Source: Bacteroidota bacterium
GTDB lineage: Bacteria; Bacteroidota; Bacteroidia; NS11-12g; UBA9320
Assembly (NCBI GenBank): GCA_016124755.1
Contig: WGNA01000006.1
Span: 219,388 to 283,387, forward strand
Direction of reading: 5' to 3'
Length of the DNA stretch: 64,000 bases
Position numbers and translations under genes: made by a program. Positions 8,502 through 17,547 of this stretch are shown piece after piece. The notes beneath the pieces were generated by a model. The model was not told the origin of the DNA. It made no database searches and worked only from the letters and a program-made list of their open reading frames with translations. Each line of letters begins with the position of its first letter. Position 1 is the stretch's first letter.

Positions 8502-10646
8502 TTATTTAACCAGCGTCATCTCGCTAACCAAATGACCGGCTCCAGCGTAAACATCAATCACCCAAAGGATGTATCGAATATCAACCGAAATAGTTCTTTG
8601 AAGTTGTGGTTCAAAAGCAATGTCTCCGCTCATGGCTTCCCAGTTGCCATCGAATGCAGTTCCGATGAGTTCACCTTTACCATTGATTACCGGACTTCCT
8701 GAATTTCCACCGGTGATATCATTATTCGTGAGGAAACATATATGCATCACCCCGTCTGAATCGGCGTATTGTCCGTAGTTTTTAGCTTTAGCCAACTCTA
8801 CAAATCTTGCCGGAAGATCAAATTCACCATCCTTTGGAATGTACTTTTCGAGTACACCATCCATCGTTGTAAAATAGTTGTAGTGAACCGCGTCTGCAGG
8901 ATAGTAGTCTTTTACATTTCCGTATGTAACACGCATAGTTGAGTTTGCGTCTGCCGAATAATGATGGTTCGGATTCATCTCCATCAAACCTTTAACATAA
9001 AGTCGTTTAGCCGGAGTGAGGGATTTCTGCGCCTCATCAATCGTAGGACGAATATTAGCCCAGTAGTGATCCATTACTATCCGGTACAATTTGTACATCG
9101 GATCTTTTTTGTATTTGCCGGCATTTGGTTTAGACAAATACGCCAGAACTCCTTCCTGTGAAGTCATTTTTGATTTTTTGTAATACACCTGAGACATCTT
9201 GGTAAAGTCACCTTTGTATTTTTTAACCAGACTCAGAAAATCGGTCGGGAGCATTTTATGATCGAGATCTTCGTACATGTATTTTAACATAGCAGCAAAC
9301 ACATCCCGATCGAGAGGCATGTAATAATCTTTGAAGAATTCGGCTATGTTTCCCTGAACTCTCTCTGCAAGATTGGTTCGGGCTTCATCCGTTTCAGCAT
9401 CTGCCATAGAAGAGAAAAGGGAGGCGATCTGCATCATTTCGATTCCGAAGAATGCCTCATTAATGTATGTGCGGTAGTACTCGTAATCCTGAATTTTAGC
9501 ATAACCATCGGCATACATCTTTATAACATTTCCGTACAATTCTTTTCGGGTATTATCCTGAGCAACCCATTTTTCAAAAGCATCTTCCTCCGCTTTCTTC
9601 ATTTCATATACGTGAAGTTTTTTAAGGGCTTTGGTTTGACCCATGAAATTCTTCCAGTAGTTACTTACCTGTGCATATTTAGATGCATATTGAAGGTCAA
9701 CTCCTTCATCCTGTGCCTGATATTTCTCGTATATGTCAAGCTTGGTTCTGCGCACTTTAACCCGTGCTGGAAATTCAACATCGGTATCGTAGCGAACACC
9801 ATACGAAGTGAGGTACCGGTCTGTACTGCCCGGGTATCCGAAAATCATGGCGTAATCTCCTTTTTCAATTCCTTTCATGGAAACGGGTAGGAAGTGTTTC
9901 GGCTTAAACGGTACGTTGTCTTTGCTGTATTCAGCCGGCTTGTTGTCTTTGCTGGCGTAAATACGGAACATAGAAAAATCAGCGGTATGACGTGGCCACA
10001 TCCAGTTGTCGGTTTCACCACCGAATTTTCCGAGTGATTCGGGCGGAGCCCCAACCAATCTTACATCCGGGAAAGTCTGGTAAACAAACAGGTAATATTT
10101 GTTTCCTTCATAGAAACTTTTAACCGTTCCGGAAATAAAGTTGTCTTTGTCTTCAACTCCTTTAGTGATGTCTTTGTAGTGTTCAAGAACTTTTTTGTTG
10201 CGATCTTCAAGAGACATAGATTCGGTGAGTCCTTCCGTAACTTTATCGGTTACGTCTTCGATCCGAACCAAGAGGGAGATTCCGAAATTGGCCTGGGTTT
10301 CTTTGTCGCGGCTCATCGCCCAGTAACCATCGCGCAGGTAATTGTGTTCTTTGTCGCTTACCGACTGCAAGGCATCGTAACCACAGTGATGATTGGTGAT
10401 AAATAGTCCCTCGGCGGAAACAATTTCACCGGTACAAAATCCTCCGCCAAGTCGAACGATAGCATCCTTGAGGCTGGAGTTATTGATATCATAAATTTGT
10501 TCAGGGGTTAGTTTGAGTCCGAGCCGAACCATCTCTTCATAGTTCTGGCTTTGGATTAATGACGGTAACCACATACCCTCGTCTGCCTTGAGACGCAAGC
10601 TGGTGACGGTCAGAAATAAAGTGAGAAGTAAAATTAAACGTTTCAT
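8502..10646 (-). CDS. S46 family dipeptidyl peptidase, DPP7-like
   Basis: A 714-residue secreted S46 serine exopeptidase with a signal peptide (MKRLILLLTLFLTVTSLRLKA). The N-terminal half of the chymotrypsin fold has CTGEIVSAEGLFITNHHCG with the catalytic His86/87 pair. The catalytic Ser649 is in GGNSGSP near the C-terminus, with the family tail SVDIRYILWVID. Eighteen residues after the Ser is Gly667 in AFDGNW. In Porphyromonas gingivalis the equivalent position 673 is Gly in DPP7 and Arg in DPP11, so this paralogue should prefer hydrophobic P1 residues. It releases dipeptides from oligopeptides in the periplasm or at the surface. It lies 143 bp downstream of the DPP11-like gene on the same strand. 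Confidence 0.92.
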   Translation of the reverse strand: MKRLILLLTLFLTVTSLRLKADEGMWLPSLIQSQNYEEMVRLGLKLTPEQIYDINNSSLKDAIVRLGGGFCTGEIVSAEGLFITNHHCGYDALQSVSDKEHNYLRDGYWAMSRDKETQANFGISLLVRIEDVTDKVTEGLTESMSLEDRNKKVLEHYKDITKGVEDKDNFISGTVKSFYEGNKYYLFVYQTFPDVRLVGAPPESLGKFGGETDNWMWPRHTADFSMFRIYASKDNKPAEYSKDNVPFKPKHFLPVSMKGIEKGDYAMIFGYPGSTDRYLTSYGVRYDTDVEFPARVKVRRTKLDIYEKYQAQDEGVDLQYASKYAQVSNYWKNFMGQTKALKKLHVYEMKKAEEDAFEKWVAQDNTRKELYGNVIKMYADGYAKIQDYEYYRTYINEAFFGIEMMQIASLFSSMADAETDEARTNLAERVQGNIAEFFKDYYMPLDRDVFAAMLKYMYEDLDHKMLPTDFLSLVKKYKGDFTKMSQVYYKKSKMTSQEGVLAYLSKPNAGKYKKDPMYKLYRIVMDHYWANIRPTIDEAQKSLTPAKRLYVKGLMEMNPNHHYSADANSTMRVTYGNVKDYYPADAVHYNYFTTMDGVLEKYIPKDGEFDLPARFVELAKAKNYGQYADSDGVMHICFLTNNDITGGNSGSPVINGKGELIGTAFDGNWEAMSGDIAFEPQLQRTISVDIRYILWVIDVYAGAGHLVSEMTLVK

Positions 10647-10789
10647 TTAGAGCATTTGATAAAGTTGAATTGTCTGGATCACATTGACGGCTTCAACATG
10701 CGGCGAAAATAGAAATAATGATCCGATAGATTCGTCAGGGGTGATAAGTGTTGGAAAAATCTCGAAGAATAATCGGGGAGGAGAACGGA

Positions 10790-12970
10790 TTATAATTCCA
10801 CATTCAACTCCTTCAAAAGGTTGTCGGCACCCCCGATATATTTCATTACGTATAAAACAAAACGGATGTCGACCCCAATCGAACGGCTGTACGATTCGTT
10901 CCAGGCAAAATCATTAATAGTGGCCGTGTAAGCCCGATCGAAATTGATTCCCACCAGATTTCCGTTGGCGTCAAGAATCGGACTGCCGCTGTTGCCACCG
11001 GTTGTATCCAGATTATAAAGCATACCAACAACCACTTGTTTCTTTACCGGATGAACCAGATTATCACTCGCCTGAATGGTTTTGAATTTAGTATAAATAT
11101 AACCGGGCAAATAGTAATCGGCATCCTTTCTTTCGGCTTCTGCAGATGTATCGGCTTTTTCGAGAATGCCGGAAATAGTCGTATAAGGTTCGTCGTAAAC
11201 AGCATCTTGCGGTGAGTAACCGCGAACAAATCCGTAGGTTAAACGCAAGGTAGAATTGGCATCCGGCACAAAAGTTCCTCCGAAATATTGCTCCCGCATC
11301 TCGGCAAGTCTTGGCATTAATGCATCCGTTTCATTCTGAATATACTTCCATTCTTGTCTCAATTCATCTGTTTCCTGATTGATGACGGAGGCAATTTTCA
11401 CCAATTTGTTATTCTGTTTGAAAAACTTCATCGGGTTGGCTTTGAACTTTTCGATGGTAGCTGTTGAGTTCAGCCATTTCGATTTACTCCAGATTTTACT
11501 GAGCCCGGCGTTGATGTCGTGCAGATTTCCGCTTTCGGCATGAATCATTTTCAACACTTCATCCATTCGTCCGCCGCCATTGTTGTGAATCCTGAAAATT
11601 AGACCTGCGAACATTTCCCGATCGAGCTCCGGAGTAAAAATTCTGTATTCTGATCTCAGCTCTGCCAGCAAATTTTCCTTTTCGTCATTAATCCATTGCC
11701 GGGATCCTGATTTACCGAGATATTCCATCCGGTTGTGGCCGTTGTTTACAAACTGAGCTACGTGAAATAGCCCAGAGGAACTGTACATCTGATTTAATAA
11801 AAGGTAGTCGTCTGTGATTTTCATTTTCTGCTCAAACAGATCGTGAAGCCGTGGAATTACCGAACCGTATTTCTCTACCAATCCGGGATTTCTGGCCACG
11901 TTTAACTGAAGTTCTTCCTGTTCTGCATATCGCTGACTTATTATGTTGGTGCGTGTAAGTCCCTGAAGTTTTCCCTTAAAATTTTTAGAAGTGTTATTCA
12001 AAGAGGCCAACATTCCTGCGTATCGAAGCTGTTTGGCTTCATCTCCCTGAGCATCTTTTTCAAGCATTTCAATTTTGGTATCGAACCATTCTGAAATAAC
12101 CGGTAAGATGTGTTTGTACTGGTAATCTAAAAACTCGGCCGGAGCATGACGGTAAGTAGTTCCGGGATAACCGAGAATAAATACAAAGTCGTTTTCGCGG
12201 GTTCCGTTCGAATTAATTTTTAAAAACTTCTCCGGCTTGTAAGGTTTACCGTTTTCATAAGCCCGAACAACAGAAAAATCGGCATTATGGCGAGGCCACA
12301 TCCAGTTATCTTCTTCGCCGCCAAACTTACCAACAGCCTTCGGTGGCACGTAAACCAGACGTACATCTTCCAATAATTTGTACCGGAAAAGAGTATAAAA
12401 CCTCCCGACAAACATTTCCGAGATATCAATTTCCAAATCCGGGTTCTGTTTTTCTTCTTCCGCTTTTATGGCTTTAATGTTCTCCGCGATTTTGGTTTTC
12501 TTATCGGCGGGCTCAAGAGATTCTGTTCCCTCCAATACTTTATCACTCACATCATCAAAAGACAAGGTAATGCGGCATGGGAGAGAAGTCTTGATTTCAT
12601 CTTCCTGTTTTGAAGCATAAAATCCTCGTTCTAAATAATTGTATTCCGCAGAACTGGCAGCCGCAACAGAACTGAAGACACAATGATGGTTGGTAATAAT
12701 TAACCCTTCCTCAGAAATAAAAGAACCCGTACATCCGCCAAGCCTCACAAGTGCATTGGTTAATCCGGTTTTCCCGGGTTGATAAATTTCGGATTGCGGA
12801 ATTTTTAAACCAACCGCATTTAAATCTAAAGATCCCAGTTGGGCCAGCGGATACATTCCTTCTTCTTTTTCGGAAGGAGTGAAGGCGAGAAATAAAAAGG
12901 ATATGGTAAAAAGCGGCAGCGCTATCAGAATGAGAGTTCTGATTTTTTTTGATCTAAAAACAGGTTTCAT
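10790..12970 (-). CDS. S46 family dipeptidyl peptidase, DPP11-like
   Basis: A 726-residue S46 peptidase. The N-terminal hydrophobic segment (residues 12-30) is a signal peptide or membrane anchor. The catalytic His pair is in ITNHHCVF, and Ser661 is in TTGGNSGSPILD. The specificity position, 18 residues after the Ser, is Arg679 in INFDRAY; it corresponds to Arg673 of P. gingivalis DPP11, which binds Asp/Glu at P1. This paralogue should therefore release dipeptides ending in acidic residues. It starts 11 bp after mlaF and is followed by the Gly-type paralogue, so the four minus-strand genes may be co-transcribed. Confidence 0.92.
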   Translation of the reverse strand: MKPVFRSKKIRTLILIALPLFTISFLFLAFTPSEKEEGMYPLAQLGSLDLNAVGLKIPQSEIYQPGKTGLTNALVRLGGCTGSFISEEGLIITNHHCVFSSVAAASSAEYNYLERGFYASKQEDEIKTSLPCRITLSFDDVSDKVLEGTESLEPADKKTKIAENIKAIKAEEEKQNPDLEIDISEMFVGRFYTLFRYKLLEDVRLVYVPPKAVGKFGGEEDNWMWPRHNADFSVVRAYENGKPYKPEKFLKINSNGTRENDFVFILGYPGTTYRHAPAEFLDYQYKHILPVISEWFDTKIEMLEKDAQGDEAKQLRYAGMLASLNNTSKNFKGKLQGLTRTNIISQRYAEQEELQLNVARNPGLVEKYGSVIPRLHDLFEQKMKITDDYLLLNQMYSSSGLFHVAQFVNNGHNRMEYLGKSGSRQWINDEKENLLAELRSEYRIFTPELDREMFAGLIFRIHNNGGGRMDEVLKMIHAESGNLHDINAGLSKIWSKSKWLNSTATIEKFKANPMKFFKQNNKLVKIASVINQETDELRQEWKYIQNETDALMPRLAEMREQYFGGTFVPDANSTLRLTYGFVRGYSPQDAVYDEPYTTISGILEKADTSAEAERKDADYYLPGYIYTKFKTIQASDNLVHPVKKQVVVGMLYNLDTTGGNSGSPILDANGNLVGINFDRAYTATINDFAWNESYSRSIGVDIRFVLYVMKYIGGADNLLKELNVEL

Positions 12971-12981
12971 ATTTAAAATAC

Positions 12982-13710
12982 TCAGAACTGAGAAGCGTCG
13001 ATAAAAGCTTTCAATTCCTTATTGTTTGCAATCTTGACATCCGCGCGATTTCCTTCCCACCATTTCTGCCCTTCGTAAATGAAGATGATTTTATCGCCGA
13101 TGTCGAAAACTGTCTTCATATCGTGCGTATTAATAATGGTTGTGATCTTAAACTCCTGTGTGATTTCCAACAACAATTCATCGATCACACGAGAAGTTAC
13201 CGGATCGAGGCCAGAGTTCGGTTCATCGCAAAAAAGGTATTTGATATCCATGGCAATGGCTCTCGCGATACCAACCCGCTTTTTCATTCCTCCACTTATT
13301 TCTGCCGGATACCGCTTATTAATTCCCTGCATGTGCACCTGTTCCAGACAAAAGTTCACCCGGTCGAGTCGCTCTTTTGCCGTCATGTTGGTGAACATCT
13401 TTAAAGGGAATTCGATATTTTCCTGAACGGTATTAGAATCAAAAAGGGCAGTACCCTGAAATAACATTCCGATTTCACGACGAATCTCACGAACCTCTTT
13501 ATCGTCGAGTCCGAGAAAATCCCGGTTGTCGTAATAAATGGAGCCTTCTTCGGGTCGCAGCAAACCCACCATGCATTTCATCATAACGCTTTTGCCGCTG
13601 CCACTTGCACCAATAATGAGGTTTGTCTTTCCGGGTTCAAGAGAAGTTGATATACCTTTCAACACTTCCTTCCCCTCGAATGATTTTCGGATATTAACCA
13701 GTTCGATCAT
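12982..13710 (-). CDS. mlaF: ABC transporter ATPase, MlaF-like (phospholipid transport)
   Basis: A 242-residue ATPase. The Walker A motif GASGSGKS is at 34-41, the Q-loop is in LFQGTALF, the signature ISGGMKKR is around 138-145, and Walker B LFCDEP with the D-loop NSGLDP follows. The Met/Lys-containing signature and FDSNTVQENI resemble the MlaF/Ttg2A/MKL group, which energises lipid movement between the inner and outer membranes. The start codon abuts the stop codon of the mlaE permease gene upstream, so translation is probably coupled. No MCE-domain MlaD gene is adjacent. Confidence 0.9.
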   Translation of the reverse strand: MIELVNIRKSFEGKEVLKGISTSLEPGKTNLIIGASGSGKSVMMKCMVGLLRPEEGSIYYDNRDFLGLDDKEVREIRREIGMLFQGTALFDSNTVQENIEFPLKMFTNMTAKERLDRVNFCLEQVHMQGINKRYPAEISGGMKKRVGIARAIAMDIKYLFCDEPNSGLDPVTSRVIDELLLEITQEFKITTIINTHDMKTVFDIGDKIIFIYEGQKWWEGNRADVKIANNKELKAFIDASQF

Positions 13711-14448
13711 CTACAACAACAACTGACTTAAAAGGTAATCGGAGAAAAGGATCAAAACGGCACTGTAAACAACAGCCCGGGTACTGCTCGTTCCAACTTC
13801 CAGCGCACCTCCTTCTGTATAATATCCATAATAACAAGAAACCGAAGTGATGATAAAGGCGTAAGTGAATGCTTTAATAAGAGAGAAGATCAGATTGAAA
13901 GTTCTGAATGTATCTCTGGCTCCCTGAATGAATTCATCGGGCGTGAGAATTCCACTTGCCTGACCGGCGATAATTCCCCCGACGTTACTCAGAAAAATCG
14001 AAATAATTATGAGCATCGGAACCATTACAATGCCCGCAATTATTTTAGGCAGTGCCACAAAACCTGCGGAATTAATTCCCATAATTTCCAATGCATCGAT
14101 CTGCTCGGTTACGCGCATGGTACCGATTTCCGAAGCAATGTGAGAACCTACTTTACCGGCAAGAACCAAACAAGTAATGGTTGGGGCTAATTCTAAAATG
14201 GAAGAGTCGCTAACAATAGACCCGATCACCGGATTCGCCACGAGCGGACTGATCAACTGATAAGCGATTTGAAGCGTTGTAACCGCACCCTGAAAAATGG
14301 CAATTATGGCAACAATTGCCAGAGAGCCAATTCCAATATTGCTCATTTCATGCAGCGTTCGTTCCCAGTAAACCCTGAATTTTTCAGGTTTGGTGAACAT
14401 GCCTTTCAGAAAGAGTAGGTATTTACCGAAGTGATAAAAAAGCAGCAT
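13711..14448 (-). CDS. mlaE: MlaE-type ABC permease
   Basis: A 245-residue integral inner-membrane protein with about five or six membrane segments. The conserved MlaE/DUF140 features are visible: the amphipathic N-terminus, GAVTTLQIAYQL, and VGSHIASEIGTMRVTEQIDALEIMG in the middle, the most conserved block of the family. It pairs with the ATPase encoded immediately downstream to move phospholipids across the envelope. It is probably first in the minus-strand operon, divergent from the SDR gene. Confidence 0.92.
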   Translation of the reverse strand: MLLFYHFGKYLLFLKGMFTKPEKFRVYWERTLHEMSNIGIGSLAIVAIIAIFQGAVTTLQIAYQLISPLVANPVIGSIVSDSSILELAPTITCLVLAGKVGSHIASEIGTMRVTEQIDALEIMGINSAGFVALPKIIAGIVMVPMLIIISIFLSNVGGIIAGQASGILTPDEFIQGARDTFRTFNLIFSLIKAFTYAFIITSVSCYYGYYTEGGALEVGTSSTRAVVYSAVLILFSDYLLSQLLL

Positions 14449-14503
14449 TCTTTTTCGGGCGGTAAATATACCTGTTCTTTAAAAGGTAGCAGGTTTAATG
14501 GCC

Positions 14504-14511
14504 TACATTTG
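14504..14511 (+). promoter_or_regulatory. -7 promoter box that argues for a later SDR start
   Basis: TACATTTG is a perfect TAnnTTTG match. It lies inside the longest possible reading frame of the SDR gene, so a transcript from it would begin after the first ATG (14498) and use the ATG at 14540. No good -33 TTG is visible at the usual distance. Confidence 0.35.
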
Positions 14512-14539
14512 TGCCGATTGTGGAAATAATTCGATTGAG

Positions 14540-15238
14540 ATGAGCGAGAAAACTGCATTGATAACCGGTGGGAGTAAAGGCATGGGAAGAGAGTTGGTGA
14601 GGACTTTTAGCCGTAATGGATTTAATATTATTACCTGCGCTCGTGATGAAGCTGCTCTGTCGGAACTCAGATCGGAAATTCAAAAATCAGGAGGAAAGAT
14701 TTTTACAGCAGTCTGCAACGTGAGAGAGCCGGAAGAAATTAAATCGTTCATCAAATCCTTAGGCTCAGTACGCATTGATGTTTTAATTAATAATGCGGGA
14801 GTATTTGTTCCCGGGCAGATTCACACAGAAGAAGAATCCGTCTTTGGTCTGATGATGGAAACCAACCTACAGGCAACCTATCATTTTTGCCGGGAAGTTA
14901 TACCGATGATGCATGACTCCTCCAAGCCACACATATTTAATATATGTTCAACAGCGAGTATAACAGCCTACCCGAATGGCGGAAGTTACTGTATTTCGAA
15001 ATTCGCTCAATACGGATTAACCAAAGTATTAAGAGAAGAATTAAAACCTAAGGCTATTGCCGTAACGGCGGTTTTGCCGGGTGCCACCAGAACCGGTTCG
15101 TGGGATGGAACAGATTTGCCGGATGAAAGATTTATTAAACCTACGGATGTTGCATCTGCCATATTCAGTTGCTATCAATTAGAAAACGGAGTGGTGGAAG
15201 ACCTGCTGATCCGGCCTATGTTGGGAGATATTTTATGA
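14540..15238 (+). CDS. short-chain dehydrogenase/reductase (SDR)
   Basis: A 232-residue classical SDR. The start at 14540 gives MSEKTALITGGSKGMG, where the glycine-rich nucleotide-binding motif sits at the normal distance from the N-terminus; an upstream ATG at 14498 would add 14 unlikely residues containing two cysteines. Visible motifs are NNAG after INAG-type strand 4, the catalytic Ser near ICSTAS, and the YxxxK pair in YCISKFA. NAD(P)-dependent oxidoreduction is expected; the substrate is unknown. It is monocistronic, divergent from mlaE, and followed by 229 bp without a gene. Confidence 0.88.
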   Translation: MSEKTALITGGSKGMGRELVRTFSRNGFNIITCARDEAALSELRSEIQKSGGKIFTAVCNVREPEEIKSFIKSLGSVRIDVLINNAGVFVPGQIHTEEESVFGLMMETNLQATYHFCREVIPMMHDSSKPHIFNICSTASITAYPNGGSYCISKFAQYGLTKVLREELKPKAIAVTAVLPGATRTGSWDGTDLPDERFIKPTDVASAIFSCYQLENGVVEDLLIRPMLGDIL

Positions 15239-15315
15239 GCTCCGGAGGTCACCGATTTGCAACATGATTGAGTTACAATTAACGTTTACCACGGATTGAC
15301 AAATCACGTTGGGTA

Positions 15316-15345
15316 TTGCATCTAAATTTGAATCAAATATTTTTG
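15316..15345 (+). promoter_or_regulatory. Bacteroidota-type promoter for the T9SS cargo gene
   Basis: A TTG at 15316-15318 and a perfect TATTTTTG -7 box at 15338-15345 are 19 bp apart, the preferred spacing. A start near 15350 would give a leader of about 115 nt before the ATG at 15468. A second -7-like TAAATTTG lies at 15323-15330. The rest of the 15239-15467 gap shows nothing clear. Confidence 0.5.
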
Positions 15346-15467
15346 CGCCATTCTTCAAAGTACCTCTTAAGACGCGAAAGGCTGTTGGCTGATTACGATC
15401 TGAGCAAAACCTTTTGTTGAATGCACCCTTAATTCTATAGAAAGACACTAATTAACAAAAATTACAA

Positions 15468-16805
15468 ATGAAAATGAATCGTTACTTTTTGACGCTGAGC
15501 CTTGTGCTGTCAATGGCTGTAATGTCATTGGCTCAGAGTCAATTTGAATTCGTTCCGGTTAACAGAACTTTGAAATTCAAAGACCAATCAGCCGAGTCAA
15601 ATTTTGGTTTAGGTAAAAAATCTGAAGAAAACGGTTGGTTAACTCCGGTTAAACTAATGGAAGATTACGGAGCAACTTTCCAGGGTTCATCTTATTTTCC
15701 GTTGTTTCAAGACTCAACTGTATTCTTCGTTCCTAGCCCTGATGCAACAAGTCAGGATCTTTTTTCAAATTCATGGAACCTCTTCGGAACCGTATTTCAA
15801 CCGGAGGATCCATTGTATGTTCTTCAAACAGACGGATGGCAATTTACCAGATTCACACATTACACTTGTGACTCTGTAAACTTCCCATACTCTTACATCC
15901 GTCAGGTTGATCAGATTGAGGTTGGTGGAAACATGGTTGACGTTGTTGATACCGTATTCATTCACTTCTATCAGAACAAAAACCTGAACTGTACCTGGTT
16001 CTTCAACAATTCAGAAGAAGTATTTGCAATGCCAATCCGCGATCAGTTCAGTATTGACAAACTCGCTCCTAAAGATGTGGCCTTCATCGATACAATTCTG
16101 CTTACTGCTGATGCCGTTACCGATACTGAATTCGGAGATAACATCAATATCAACAGCATCACCAGAGCAATTTCTGCTGCGGTTGCAGATGTTCCGGGTG
16201 ACAACTCAGATAAAAACACAAACGTAATCGGTGTTTCTATTGCCTTCAAAACAATGGTTCCTTATAGTTTCGGAGATACGCTTCTCAGTTACAACGACGC
16301 AGTTACACCATCTAAAAAATTCAATGTTTTCGGAACTGCTTCATACTACAATCAGGGATCAAGAGTAGTTCAGACTCAAACTTACAACAACTCATTTGTT
16401 ACCAACCGTCAGGTGCGATATGGCCAAAAAGTAGGAAGCAACCTTTGGGGTTATATACCAACTCTCCAGTCTGTAGGTTGGAACACAGATTTTTACTTCC
16501 CGGCTTCTTTTCACGTTACCGGTTTAAACGTTGGTATCAATGAAGTAGCGAACAATACAAAAATTCAGGTGTATCCTAACCCTGCTAAGAAAGGCAGCGA
16601 TATCGTTGTTTCTACCAGCAGCGTTAAGGCTTCTACCGTTACCATCCAGTTGATCGATGTAGTTGGAAATGTTGTTTACTCAACTCAAACCACTTCCGCT
16701 AATCAATATACAATTCCTACTTCAGATGTAGTTCCCGGAATTTACTTCGTGAACTTCTCTGCAAACGGAGCAACTGCTTCTCAAAGAATTGTTATCACAG
16801 AATAA
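15468..16805 (+). CDS. T9SS-exported protein of unknown function
   Basis: A 445-residue secreted protein. The signal peptide is MKMNRYFLTLSLVLSMAVMSLAQ. The central part is beta-rich, without recognisable enzymatic motifs. The last ~80 residues form a type A T9SS sorting domain: IQVYPNPAKKGSDI, IQLIDVVGNVVYS, GIYFVNF, and the terminal QRIVITE. It is transcribed alone from a good promoter candidate and ends at a strong terminator. Codon choice looks regular and the mRNA has its own unit, which fits a well-expressed surface or secreted product, but the function is unknown. Confidence 0.88.
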   Translation: MKMNRYFLTLSLVLSMAVMSLAQSQFEFVPVNRTLKFKDQSAESNFGLGKKSEENGWLTPVKLMEDYGATFQGSSYFPLFQDSTVFFVPSPDATSQDLFSNSWNLFGTVFQPEDPLYVLQTDGWQFTRFTHYTCDSVNFPYSYIRQVDQIEVGGNMVDVVDTVFIHFYQNKNLNCTWFFNNSEEVFAMPIRDQFSIDKLAPKDVAFIDTILLTADAVTDTEFGDNININSITRAISAAVADVPGDNSDKNTNVIGVSIAFKTMVPYSFGDTLLSYNDAVTPSKKFNVFGTASYYNQGSRVVQTQTYNNSFVTNRQVRYGQKVGSNLWGYIPTLQSVGWNTDFYFPASFHVTGLNVGINEVANNTKIQVYPNPAKKGSDIVVSTSSVKASTVTIQLIDVVGNVVYSTQTTSANQYTIPTSDVVPGIYFVNFSANGATASQRIVITE

Positions 16806-16821
16806 GATTTATTCTCCTCAT

Positions 16822-16852
16822 AAAAAAAGGCCGGTAACCCCGGCCTTTTTTT
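16822..16852. terminator. strong bidirectional intrinsic terminator
   Basis: GGCCGG (16829-16834) and CCGGCC (16840-16845) form a perfect GC stem around a 5-nt loop, flanked by seven A on one side and seven T on the other. It serves both the T9SS cargo gene and the convergent mnmD gene, whose stop overlaps the T-run. Confidence 0.92.
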
Positions 16853-17519
16853 ATGCCTTCCAGGCAAGTGTCATCTCCCTTTTTCCAAGAGCCCCTTCCG
16901 GATTTTCCACCTTAAAACCAATCGATTTTAAATCTCTTTTAAATTGTCCCTGGGCGCAATAGGTTGTTAAAAGTCCGCCTTCATTCATTGTGTTGAATAG
17001 TTTCTCAAGATTTGAAAAACTCCAGGGCTTTTGCTGTTTAGATGGAGCAAATGCGTCGAAATAAACCAGATCGTATTTCTTGTCTGGAATAAAATCTTCC
17101 AGTTTCAATTCAAAAACACGCAGTTTAAAATTTGGGGTAAGTTTCCGGTATTCTCCGTTAAACTGATGTACTTCTGAAATAATGTTTTCTGGAATATTTA
17201 GCATACCGGCATAGTTCAGCAACTCAACTTCCTCTGCTGATAGCGGAAAGGGTTCGAGCGAATCATACTCAACAGGAAAATTCACTTCTTGCATTGTTAA
17301 TAAAACATTCAGACCGGTTCCCATGCCGATTTCCAAAATACTTTTCGGGTAGGGTTTAACACGTTTAAATCCGTGTTCGATGTAAACATATTTCGATTCT
17401 TCCATAGCTCCGCCCATGCTGTGATATGTTTCATTCATCTCATCAACATAAACAGTAACAGATCCGTCTTTGGTTGCTATTATCTTCCTGTTATGAGGAT
17501 GTTGTCTCTTATCCGGCAT
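16851..17519 (-). CDS. mnmD: tRNA 5-methylaminomethyl-2-thiouridine methyltransferase, MnmD-like
   Basis: A 222-residue SAM-dependent methyltransferase corresponding to the DUF752/MnmD half of MnmC, without the FAD oxidase half. SAM-binding SILEIGMGTGLN and the family motif VYFDAFAPSKQQKPWS are visible. It converts nm5s2U to mnm5s2U at the tRNA wobble position. I chose the ATG at 17519 (MPDKRQHPHN), because the longer frame to 17570 overlaps the start of the divergent glycosyltransferase gene by 23 bp and adds an implausible extension. Stand-alone MnmD is usual in this phylum. Confidence 0.88.
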   Translation of the reverse strand: MPDKRQHPHNRKIIATKDGSVTVYVDEMNETYHSMGGAMEESKYVYIEHGFKRVKPYPKSILEIGMGTGLNVLLTMQEVNFPVEYDSLEPFPLSAEEVELLNYAGMLNIPENIISEVHQFNGEYRKLTPNFKLRVFELKLEDFIPDKKYDLVYFDAFAPSKQQKPWSFSNLEKLFNTMNEGGLLTTYCAQGQFKRDLKSIGFKVENPEGALGKREMTLAWKA

Positions 17520-17547
17520 TATATCTTTTCTTTGCAATCGTTTTCCA

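Noticed and set aside
15233..15448. Minus-strand 71-codon frame in the gap before the T9SS cargo gene
   Set aside because: It covers a promoter region with matching TTG/TAnnTTTG elements on the other strand and has no recognisable features.
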